From: Rhizobium sp. Pop5
Lineage (GTDB): Bacteria; Pseudomonadota; Alphaproteobacteria; Rhizobiales; Rhizobiaceae
DNA length: 64,000 bases
NCBI RefSeq assembly: GCF_024721175.1
Contig: NZ_CP099399.1
Coordinates: forward strand, 1,612,001 to 1,676,000
Direction: 5' to 3'
Shown here: positions 56,385 through 64,000 of the stretch, piece by piece
Layout: every line of letters begins with the position of its first letter
Numbering within the stretch: position 1 is the stretch's first letter
Notes under the pieces: model-generated
Database searches by the model: none
Told to the model about the DNA's origin: nothing
The model's input: the letters and a program-made list of their open reading frames with translations, nothing else
Made by a program: the position numbers and the translations under genes

Positions 56385-56507
56385 AAGATTTTCTCCCAGT
56401 TTAAGAAGGAATCGACGATGGGAATATATCCCCACTTGCTGGTGCCGACTCGATTTAATACACGGGGAGGGCCGTGCAACATTGCCCGTTAATCATGATA
56501 GATTGTT

Positions 56508-56570
56508 CTGAATGTGACCTGCTTCGCTTCACGGTTGCCGCGGAATTGCCGCTTGCCTTTTCACATTCAG
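56508..56570. repeat. 10-bp inverted repeat between the RTX and GH13 genes
   Basis: CTGAATGTGA (56508-56517) and TCACATTCAG (56561-56570) are perfect complements 43 bp apart, in the 261-bp divergent promoter region. Operator or RNA stem; function unknown. Confidence 0.5.
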
Positions 56571-56645
56571 CCTGCTGATCATGCCGTATGAGACGGCCGC
56601 ATATCCCATTGCATGACCTAGTCCGATGCAGGTTTGGAGGATCCG

Positions 56646-59018
56646 ATGACCGTCAATGTTCAATTCCGGTTTCGCAGCGGCCTGCCATCAGTTGCGTTCG
56701 ACAACGTCCGCCTTCGTGGCAGTTGGGATGATGAACGCCGGCCTTCGACCGATTGGACCTCCGTTCCGATGCGGCCGGCCCAGGACGAAGACGGACAGGA
56801 AGTATTCATCGCCGATGTTTCCTTTCCCGATGCCGCGATCGGCACGAATTTTCGCTGGGGGATCGAGCTGGACCGGCCAGGCGCCCAAAACCTCTGGGCG
56901 ATTGCAGCCGAAGTGGACGACGAGACATCCTCGTGTCGCGAGCGCTCCTTCGACCTTGAGCGGGACATGCCTCCGCAGGCTTATTATCTGACATGGATCG
57001 GCCGTCTGGGAGCGAACCGGTTTCAAAGGCCCGGCGCCGCCGATGGCATCCGCTTCTCGGTCTGGGCGCCGAACGCGAAAGAGCTTTCGCTCGTGCTTGC
57101 CGATCCCGCCATTGGCTATGTCGCCGATGATGGCACCGGCACGGTTGCAACCATCGCCATGCGAATGGCCACGGATGGGTTCTGGGTCGCTGGAACCGGC
57201 GACGACGACCGCTTGGCCGATTTCGATAGCATGGTCGGCGCGCCCTATATGTACCGCGTCAGGAAGGACGACGGATCGCTCGCCTATCGGACCGATATGT
57301 GGTCGCTCATGCAGATCGGTGCGGGAGATTTCGATCCGGATGGTGCAGTCTATCGCGGGTCGCCGGCGGGATTGGACGGGCCGCAAAGCTGCTCGGTCGT
57401 CTGCGATCCCAAACGGGTGGTGCTGCCGTCGGGACAAGAGGTGGCCGCCGAGGCTTTCTGGGCCGACGAATTCGCCGGCGGTCGAAAGCTTCCCGATCGG
57501 CTTGAGGATCTGGTGATCTACGAGCTGCATGTCGGCGCTCTCGGTTTCGGCAAGCCTGCGCCCGGTACGCTCGATGACGCCATTGCCTTCGTCGATCATC
57601 TCGCCACGCTGGGTGTCAATGCCGTGGAGCTGTTGCCGATCGCGGAATTCGAGACACGAGCCAACTGGGGTTACGGCACGTCGCATTTCTTTGCCGCCGA
57701 TCAGGGCGCAGGCGGCACCGACCGGCTGAAGCTATTTGTCAAGACCTGCCACCAGCACGGCATCGCCGTCATCCTCGATGTTTGTTACAACCACTTCGAT
57801 CCCGATGGCGAGCGCGCGCAATGGGCCTATGATTCCAACGACCACACGCGCAATATCTATTATTGGTACGAGGGACATCCCGAGGATTATGCCGATCCTA
57901 CAGGCGGATATATCGACAACATATCCACGGGATGGGCGCCTGCCTTCGATGAGGAAGCCGTACGGCAGCTTTTCATCTCGAGCGCCGCCTTTCTCGTTTC
58001 CGTCTGCCATATCGACGGCTTTCGGTTGGATCAGACGAGTTCGATTCATCAATACCCGGTCTTGCATGCCGACGGCCGGCGCGCCGATCGAGCCGCAGCC
58101 TTCGGCGCTAAATTCTTGAAGCAGTGGACCCGTACGATGCGGCTGATCAAGCCGCAGCTCTTCCTGACGGCCGAGGATTATTCCGACTGGCCGGCGATGA
58201 CGCAGCCGAGCCTGACTGGCGACGGGCTCGGCTTCGATGCGACCTGGTACGGCGACTTTCACCACAATCTCGTCGAATATCATGGCGGCGCGCAGGCGCA
58301 GCTGTTGAAAAATGCCGGTTTCGGCGACGAGCGGGCGCTGACCATGTCCTCATTCGCCGGCGCATTGCGAACGAGCGCGCGCTCCAAGGTGGTGTACAAC
58401 CAGTCGCACGATGATTGCGGAAATCGCGAGGGATCGGCGCGAACCGCCGTCATCGCTGTTAACTTCGCGCCGATCGTCGGCGAAACCCGCAAGTGGGCCG
58501 AGGCACGGTCGAGGTTCGCTGCGGCGATGACGCTGCTGTCGGCCGGAACGCCGATGTTTTTCATGGGCGAGGAAATCGGTGCTCAGAAGCCTTATCGCTA
58601 CAATGATTTCCTTCAGCACCGTGAGAATATTCTGGATGAGGCCACGAATGGCGGGGCGGCCATGCTCAGCTGTTATCGCGACCTGATCGCACTCAGCGTC
58701 CATCAGGACGCCATTCGCTCACGCAACATCGCCATCCCCGTGGTTCACGACGAAAACCGAGTGATCGCGTTTCATCGATGGAATGACGGCGAGGATTTCC
58801 TCGTTGTGGGATCGCTGAACGATGCTCCCTTCGAAGACGGCTACTGGCTGCATAGCGAACGACTGGGAGATGCCCTCTGGGAGGAAGTCTTCAATTCCGA
58901 TGCTGAAGGATATGGCGGCTGGAACGTCGGCAATGGCGGTGGAAAGATCAGGGCCACGGCAGGAGCGCTCAATGCAGTACTGCCTGCAGCAGGTGTATTG
59001 GTCTTCCGCAGGCTGTAA
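56646..59018 (+). CDS. GH13 alpha-glucan enzyme (GlgB / trehalohydrolase-like)
   Basis: A 790-residue protein. An N-terminal domain is followed by a CBM48-like module (GIRFSVWAPNAKELSLVL near residue 131), then a GH13 barrel with all three catalytic acids: Asp462 in GFRLDQ, Glu510 in TAEDYS and Asp589 in SHDDCGN. DVCYNH is region I. The architecture is that of branching enzymes or malto-oligosyltrehalose trehalohydrolases; the reaction cannot be fixed from sequence alone. The ATG at 56646 follows GGAGG. No glycogen genes are beside it. Confidence 0.87.
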   Translation: MTVNVQFRFRSGLPSVAFDNVRLRGSWDDERRPSTDWTSVPMRPAQDEDGQEVFIADVSFPDAAIGTNFRWGIELDRPGAQNLWAIAAEVDDETSSCRERSFDLERDMPPQAYYLTWIGRLGANRFQRPGAADGIRFSVWAPNAKELSLVLADPAIGYVADDGTGTVATIAMRMATDGFWVAGTGDDDRLADFDSMVGAPYMYRVRKDDGSLAYRTDMWSLMQIGAGDFDPDGAVYRGSPAGLDGPQSCSVVCDPKRVVLPSGQEVAAEAFWADEFAGGRKLPDRLEDLVIYELHVGALGFGKPAPGTLDDAIAFVDHLATLGVNAVELLPIAEFETRANWGYGTSHFFAADQGAGGTDRLKLFVKTCHQHGIAVILDVCYNHFDPDGERAQWAYDSNDHTRNIYYWYEGHPEDYADPTGGYIDNISTGWAPAFDEEAVRQLFISSAAFLVSVCHIDGFRLDQTSSIHQYPVLHADGRRADRAAAFGAKFLKQWTRTMRLIKPQLFLTAEDYSDWPAMTQPSLTGDGLGFDATWYGDFHHNLVEYHGGAQAQLLKNAGFGDERALTMSSFAGALRTSARSKVVYNQSHDDCGNREGSARTAVIAVNFAPIVGETRKWAEARSRFAAAMTLLSAGTPMFFMGEEIGAQKPYRYNDFLQHRENILDEATNGGAAMLSCYRDLIALSVHQDAIRSRNIAIPVVHDENRVIAFHRWNDGEDFLVVGSLNDAPFEDGYWLHSERLGDALWEEVFNSDAEGYGGWNVGNGGGKIRATAGALNAVLPAAGVLVFRRL

Positions 59019-59048
59019 CACGCGCCGCGCAATGATGCGGCCAAAACG

Positions 59049-59237
59049 TCACGCGAAGCCGAGCGGCAGGTTTTCCGGCTTTCTGTCGGCGCCGTAGTCG
59101 CGTTCATGCGGAGAGCGGCGACGGCCGTCGCGGCGGGTGGAAAGATCAATGCGGTTTTCGGCAAAGATCCCATCGGCATAGGTGCCGGTGTCATGGCAAT
59201 CTGCGTCGATCTTCGGGGCAAGGATTTTCAGGATCAT
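59049..59237 (-). CDS. 62-residue protein of unknown function
   Basis: A short gene starting MILKILAPKIDADCHDTGTY, continuing with a basic stretch STRRDGRRRSPHERD. GGAGGAA is well placed before the ATG at 59237. It converges on the GH13 gene. No known family; the ribosome site is the main support. Confidence 0.5.
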   Translation of the reverse strand: MILKILAPKIDADCHDTGTYADGIFAENRIDLSTRRDGRRRSPHERDYGADRKPENLPLGFA

Positions 59238-59421
59238 CGGGGTTCCTCCACGGCGCACCATCAACATTCGGACAGACCGCTTGGTTCCATTTATAAATCC
59301 TGAATTATTAATAAATTAACCATAAGCGCCGGCGAAGGGCGCATTTCGGCTGGATGCCTCCGGCGGCGTCCAAAGGCGTCTCGATGGAACTCGCAACCTT
59401 GCTCGCCGTTCATCTCGGTGA

Positions 59422-59832
<411 letters not shown>

Positions 59833-59856
59833 TCCGTGGACGGCATGTCCGCCCGC

Positions 59857-59874
59857 ATGACAGATTGATGTCGA
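59857..59874 (-). promoter_or_regulatory. Possible degenerate Pho box
   Basis: ATGACAG followed at 11-bp period by ATGTCGA. The first half is a perfect complement of the Pho-box unit CTGTCAT and the second is degenerate. It lies 123 bp ahead of the phosphodiesterase operon, in reverse orientation to it. Weak evidence. Confidence 0.25.
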
Positions 59875-59996
59875 AACTGAGAAACAGCTGAAAACATCAG
59901 GTGTCTGTTTGACATGGGAGCCTCCTAGAGAGGTGCCAAGGAAGGGACGCAAGTGACCACACTCGCGCTTCCCTGTCTTGGAGATGCGCGCGCCCC

Positions 59997-60827
59997 ATGA
60001 AAATCATTCAGATCACCGACACCCATTTCAGCCCGAACAAGCCGCATTTCAACGGCAACTGGGCGCCGCTCCTGACGTGGATCGAGGGGACAGGCGCCGA
60101 CCTGATCGTCCATACCGGCGATCTCACCGTCGACGGGGCCGACAAGGACGAGGACATCACCTTCTCGATGGATCTGATGCGTCAGGTGTCGATCCCGATG
60201 CTGATCGTCCCCGGCAATCATGACGTCGGTCATTTCAAGGAATCCGATCAGCCCGTCAACGCCGAGCGGCTGGCGCGCTGGCGCAGCCTTGCCGGCGACG
60301 ACCGCTGGCTGGAGGATACTGCCGGCTGGCGTTTCATCGGGTTGAACTCTCTGCTTCTCGGCCATGAGGACGACGAAGAAGAGGCCCAGTTCGAATGGCT
60401 CGCCAGGGCGCTTTCCGAAAGGGCAGGGCGGCGCGTGGCGCTTTTCGCTCATAAGCCGCTGTTCGTCGATGCGCATGATGAAGGCGATACCGGATACTGG
60501 AGCGTTCGTCCCGCCCAGCGCAGGCGGCTCTATGATCTGATCGCGGCCCATGACGTGGCGCTTTTCGCAAGCGGCCATCTTCACTGGGCCTGGCAGGGGC
60601 GTTTCGGCAATACAGAGCTGACATGGGGTCCCTCGGCCGCCTTCATCATCGACAAGATGGAACGCGAAATGCCGGGCGAGCGCCTGATCGGCGCCGTCGT
60701 CCACGAGTTCGATACGTCGGTCGCAAGCAGGATCGTCGCTATTCCCGGCATGACCGCGCATGTGCTCGATGACGTCGTGCACGAGGTCTATCCGCAGGCG
60801 GTCAAGCTGCGGGAGCCCGTCGAATGA
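59997..60827 (+). CDS. Metallophosphoesterase, GpdQ-like phosphodiesterase
   Basis: A 276-residue cytosolic binuclear metallophosphoesterase of the class III cyclic-nucleotide/glycerophosphodiesterase group. Metal ligands are D8 and H10 (DTH), D42 (GDL), N74-H75 (GNHD), H152 (AHKP), H194 and H196 (GHLH), nearly the same positions as in Enterobacter GpdQ, and the length is the same. It overlaps the ABC ATPase gene by 4 bp. With the importer this suggests uptake and hydrolysis of glycerophosphodiesters or a related phosphodiester, taking the place of UgpQ. Confidence 0.85.
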   Translation: MKIIQITDTHFSPNKPHFNGNWAPLLTWIEGTGADLIVHTGDLTVDGADKDEDITFSMDLMRQVSIPMLIVPGNHDVGHFKESDQPVNAERLARWRSLAGDDRWLEDTAGWRFIGLNSLLLGHEDDEEEAQFEWLARALSERAGRRVALFAHKPLFVDAHDEGDTGYWSVRPAQRRRLYDLIAAHDVALFASGHLHWAWQGRFGNTELTWGPSAAFIIDKMEREMPGERLIGAVVHEFDTSVASRIVAIPGMTAHVLDDVVHEVYPQAVKLREPVE

Positions 60828-62005
60828 GTGCGCTCTCGCTTCGCGGCATCACCAAGGCTTTTGGCGGCAACCATATCCTCAATGGCGTCAGCCTCGAGGT
60901 CGGCGCCGGCGAATTCATCGCGCTGGTCGGTCCCTCCGGCTGCGGCAAGAGCACGCTTCTGCGCGTCCTCGCCGGTCTCGACCATGCCGATAGCGGTGAG
61001 ATTCTGATCGGCGGGAAAGATATGTCCGGTGTGGCGGCCGCCGATCGCAACATCGCCATGGTCTTTCAGTCCTACGCGCTCTATCCGCATCTGACGGCGT
61101 CTCAGAACATCGCTGTGCCGCTGGCGATGCGCCGGCTGTCGACGATGCAAAGGCTGCCCTTCATCGGCTCGTTGGTGCCGGGCCAGCGCGCCACCTGCGC
61201 GATGATCGCCCGCGACGTCCGGGAAATGGCAACGTCGCTGAAGATCGACCACCTGCTTGACCGCAAACCCGGCCAGATGTCTGGCGGCCAGCGCCAGCGC
61301 GTGGCGCTCGCCCGCGCCATGGTGCGCCGGCCGAGCATCTTCCTGATGGACGAGCCGCTGTCCAACCTCGACGCCAATCTGCGCGTCCACGCCCGCGGCG
61401 AGATCGTCGAATTGCATCGCCGCGCCGGCGTGCCGACGCTCTATGTCACGCATGACCAGGCAGAGGCGCTTTCGATGGCGGATCGCGTCGCTGTGATGAT
61501 GGGCGGCCGGTTGCTGCAGATCGCAAGCCCCGAGGTCATCTATGACGATCCCGCCCATATCGAGGTCGCTCGCTTCATCGGCCAACCGCGCATCAATCTG
61601 CTGCCGGCAGAGGCTGTGGACGGTGTGGTTGCCTTTGGAGACCTGCGTCTGACGCTCGAAAACCCGCCAGCCGGCAAAGCGCCGGTCACGCTCGCCATTC
61701 GTCCCGAGTTCGTCTTTCTGGACCGGAGCCGCAAGGACGGGCTTGCAGCCCGGATCGAGCGCGTCGAGTTCCTGGGGTCGGAGGTCATCCTCTATTGCCG
61801 CCTCGATGCGATCGGCGAGACCGTGATCGCCAAGGTTCAGCCGCCCGAAGCCGCGGGCCTCACGGCTGGCGACCCGGTCGGGCTCAAGCTGGCGCCGGGC
61901 AGAACGATGGCCTTTGCCGAGACTGGCGGCCGACTGGCCGTTCGCGCCGAGGCCGGCAGCGGGCTTGCAGCAAACGACGCTGAGCGGGAGACGGCACATG
62001 GCTAG
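60824..62005 (+). CDS. ABC transporter ATP-binding protein, UgpC/MalK type
   Basis: A 393-residue ATPase. Walker A is GPSGCGKST near residue 38, the signature MSGGQRQR near 150, Walker B LMDEPLSNLDA, and the H-loop THD. A C-terminal OB regulatory domain follows (about 250-393). Between Q-loop and signature there is a stretch (RRLSTMQRLPFIGSLVPGQR) longer than in UgpC or MalK. It overlaps the first permease gene by 8 bp. It powers the adjacent permeases. Confidence 0.92.
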   Translation: MSALSLRGITKAFGGNHILNGVSLEVGAGEFIALVGPSGCGKSTLLRVLAGLDHADSGEILIGGKDMSGVAAADRNIAMVFQSYALYPHLTASQNIAVPLAMRRLSTMQRLPFIGSLVPGQRATCAMIARDVREMATSLKIDHLLDRKPGQMSGGQRQRVALARAMVRRPSIFLMDEPLSNLDANLRVHARGEIVELHRRAGVPTLYVTHDQAEALSMADRVAVMMGGRLLQIASPEVIYDDPAHIEVARFIGQPRINLLPAEAVDGVVAFGDLRLTLENPPAGKAPVTLAIRPEFVFLDRSRKDGLAARIERVEFLGSEVILYCRLDAIGETVIAKVQPPEAAGLTAGDPVGLKLAPGRTMAFAETGGRLAVRAEAGSGLAANDAERETAHG

Positions 62006-62921
62006 TGTCGTCTCCATGTCCGTGCCAGGCAATCCCGCCATGGCGCATCGACGCAGCGAAGCCCGCATTGCCTGGATGCTGGTGCTGCCGGCAATGATCC
62101 TGCTTTTCCTTTTTGTGCTTTTGCCGGTCGCGGCTGTCATCTTTCTCGGCTTTACCGATTTCGAACTCGGCTACGGCAAATTCCGTTTCGTCGGCTTCGA
62201 GAATTACGCGCATCTGATCACCGACCGCACCTTCCGCACGTCGCTCTGGAACACCACGGTTTACACGGCGATCGTCGCGCCCGTCTCGATCCTTCTCGGC
62301 CTCGGCATCGCCATGCTGATCGAGAGCGAGACGGCCGCGCGCAGCTTCTTCCGCACCGCCTATTTCCTGCCGGTCGCCTCGCTGATCGTCGCCATGGCGA
62401 CGGTCTGGCAATATATGTTTCACCCCACCATCGGCCCGATCAATGCGTTACTGGCGCTTGCTGGCCTTCCCGGCCCGAACTGGCTGGGCAGCTCCGGCAC
62501 GGTCCTCTACAGCCTGTCGATCATCGGCGTCTGGCAATCGGCCGGTTTCAACATGGTGCTTTTCCTCGCCGGCCTGACGGCGATCCCGCGCGAGCTGTAC
62601 GCCGCGGCTGAAGTGGACGGCGCCAGATCCTCCTTTGATCGCTTTCTGCTGGTGACCTGGCCGATGCTCGGGCCGACGACGCTCTTCGTCATCACCATCA
62701 GCATCACCAATGCCGTTAAGGTGTTCGAGACGGTCAAGATGTTGACGGATGGCGGCCCGAACAAAGCGTCCGAAGTGCTGCTCTTCACGATCTACCAGGA
62801 AGGCTTCGTCTATCTGCGCGTCGGGTACGCCTCGGCGATGACGGTAGTCTTCCTCCTGATCCTCGTGGTGCTGATGTTCCTGCAATACCGTATTCTCGAC
62901 CGCCGGGTGCATTACACATGA
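61998..62921 (+). CDS. ABC transporter permease, UgpA/MalF type
   Basis: A 307-residue membrane protein with six helices and the EAA-loop AAAEVDGARSSFDRFLLVTWPML near residue 205 that contacts the ATPase. The ATG at 61998 was chosen; the frame is open to 61914 inside the ATPase gene. The last 4 bp overlap the second permease gene. Confidence 0.92.
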   Translation: MASVVSMSVPGNPAMAHRRSEARIAWMLVLPAMILLFLFVLLPVAAVIFLGFTDFELGYGKFRFVGFENYAHLITDRTFRTSLWNTTVYTAIVAPVSILLGLGIAMLIESETAARSFFRTAYFLPVASLIVAMATVWQYMFHPTIGPINALLALAGLPGPNWLGSSGTVLYSLSIIGVWQSAGFNMVLFLAGLTAIPRELYAAAEVDGARSSFDRFLLVTWPMLGPTTLFVITISITNAVKVFETVKMLTDGGPNKASEVLLFTIYQEGFVYLRVGYASAMTVVFLLILVVLMFLQYRILDRRVHYT

Positions 62922-63754
62922 TGGCGAGCAATTTTTCCCTCGGCAGGGTCATTCGCCTGAGCCTGCTTTTCCTCGGTGCGATCGTCTTCCTGTCGCCCTA
63001 CCTCTTCATGATTTCGGCAGCCGGAAAGACGCAGAGCGACATCTTCACCTCGTCGCTGTCGCTGATCCCCGCGCATCTCGCCTATGTCGAGAATTTCGCC
63101 AAGGCCTTGAGCCGGGTGCCGATGGCGCGGCTTCTATGGAACGGTGTCGTCGTCTGCGGACTGATCTTCTTCTTTCAGGTGCTGGTGGCGATACCCTGTG
63201 CCTACGCCATGGCAAAGCTACGCTTCGCCGCAGCCCGCGCCATGATGGTGCTCGTCATGCTCGGCCTTCTCGTGCCGATCCATGCGACCGCGCTGCCGCT
63301 CTACGTCGCCTTCGATAGCGCCTCGCTGCTGAACAGCTATGCCGCGCTTGTAGCGCCCTTTACCATTTCGGTTTTCGCGATCTTCATGTTCCTGCAGTTC
63401 TTCCGCGCCATGCCGGACGATCTCATCCATGCCGCCCGTCTCGACGGCATGTCGGAACTCGGCATCGTCGCCCGCGTCATCGTGCCGAATGCCTGGCCTG
63501 CTGTGACCGCCTTCGCCATCTTCTCGGTTGTCGCCCATTGGAACGACCTCTACTGGCCGCTGATCGTCATCAGCAAGCAGGATTACGCCACACCGCCGCT
63601 CGGCCTGATGTATTTCCGGGCCGCCGAAGCCGGCGACGACTACGGCGCGCTGATGGCGGCGACCCTCATCATTACCCTGCCCCTCGTCGCCGCCTTCCTG
63701 CTTGCGCAGAAGCGTTTCGTCGAGGGCATCACCATGACCGGTCTCAAAGGCTGA
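62918..63754 (+). CDS. ABC transporter permease, UgpE/MalG type
   Basis: A 278-residue membrane protein with six helices. The EAA-loop is HAARLDGMSELGIVARVIVPNAWPA near residue 170 and the end VEGITMTGLKG is typical of MalG-like permeases. It overlaps the first permease by 4 bp and precedes the binding protein by 26 bp. Confidence 0.92.
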   Translation: MMASNFSLGRVIRLSLLFLGAIVFLSPYLFMISAAGKTQSDIFTSSLSLIPAHLAYVENFAKALSRVPMARLLWNGVVVCGLIFFFQVLVAIPCAYAMAKLRFAAARAMMVLVMLGLLVPIHATALPLYVAFDSASLLNSYAALVAPFTISVFAIFMFLQFFRAMPDDLIHAARLDGMSELGIVARVIVPNAWPAVTAFAIFSVVAHWNDLYWPLIVISKQDYATPPLGLMYFRAAEAGDDYGALMAATLIITLPLVAAFLLAQKRFVEGITMTGLKG

Positions 63755-63780
63755 CCGGCTTCAACCAGGAGAACGAGCGA

Positions 63781-64000
63781 TGAAACCTATCACCCAGCTT
63801 CTCGCCGCAGCGGCCGTATCCTTGGCAATCGCGCTTCCCGCGCATGCCGAGACGACGCTGACGGTTCATTACCCGATGCCGGGCTTCTTCAAGGACGTGA
63901 TGGACACGATCTCGAAGAAGTTCATGGCAGAAAACCCCGATATCAAGATCCAGTTCGCCAGCCCCTCGGCAACTTATGAAGAAGGCATCCAGACGATCCT
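63781..64000 (+). CDS. ABC transporter substrate-binding protein, UgpB-like (partial)
   Basis: The first 73 residues, cut by the window edge. A signal peptide ends in PAHAE near residue 23, then TTLTVHYPMPGFFKDVMDTI and KKFMAENPDIKIQF begin a family 1 solute-binding protein. AGGAGAACGAGCG precedes the ATG. It completes the importer together with the preceding genes. Confidence 0.85.

Overview
The window is chromosomal DNA from an alphaproteobacterium of the order Rhizobiales, most likely a Rhizobium of the etli/leguminosarum type. Evidence: high GC; a bacterial phosphatidylcholine synthase (pcs); glnB-glnA behind a sigma-54 promoter; an alphaproteobacterial SOS box of the GAAC-N7-GAAC type between divergent uvrA and ssb; two intergenic palindromes of a kind common in rhizobial genomes; and many sugar ABC transporters. 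No tRNA, rRNA, CRISPR array, prophage or insertion sequence was seen.

Layout. 1-3161: tail of a GntR regulator, ferredoxin-NADP reductase, pcs and a quinone oxidoreductase. 3202-7892: four-gene BMP-type (nucleoside-like) ABC importer. 8037-13408: five-gene operon for a YtfQRT/YjfF-type sugar importer ending in its probable GntR regulator. 13536-16833: glmU and glmS (UDP-GlcNAc synthesis). 16970-24242: DUF502 membrane protein, recG, sdhE-mfd, an OsmC-like protein. 24243-28332 (minus): DUF4261-like protein, a frameshifted GrpB-family gene, a FrnE-like DsbA protein and an orphan YejA-like binding protein. 28618-31722: IalB-family protein, hspQ, and the glnB-glnA nitrogen module. 32066-39298: nnrD, DUF72 protein, uvrA with an acetyltransferase, ssb, MarC protein.

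39525-45724: gyrA, then an uncharacterised four-gene set (Tat-exported FAD oxidase plus three membrane proteins). 45810-46454: three very small membrane-protein genes, two of them preceded by copies of a shared 41-bp motif. 46652-50578: coaD, two cyclophilins, and queA-tgt (queuosine tRNA modification). 50575-54370 (minus): acyltransferase 3, DUF4864 protein, FabF-like synthase, HxlR regulator and a small membrane protein. 54522-59832: an RTX protein with a glycosidase-like N-terminus, a divergent GH13 enzyme and two small proteins of unknown function. 59997-64000: a GpdQ-like phosphodiesterase co-transcribed with a Ugp/Mal-type ABC importer, cut by the right edge.

Most of the window is housekeeping. 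The parts most worth a second look are the small-membrane-protein cluster with its duplicated promoter-like motif, the unknown operon behind gyrA, the phosphodiesterase-ABC cluster, the RTX glycosidase, the frameshifted grpB-like gene and several strong palindromes at gene starts.
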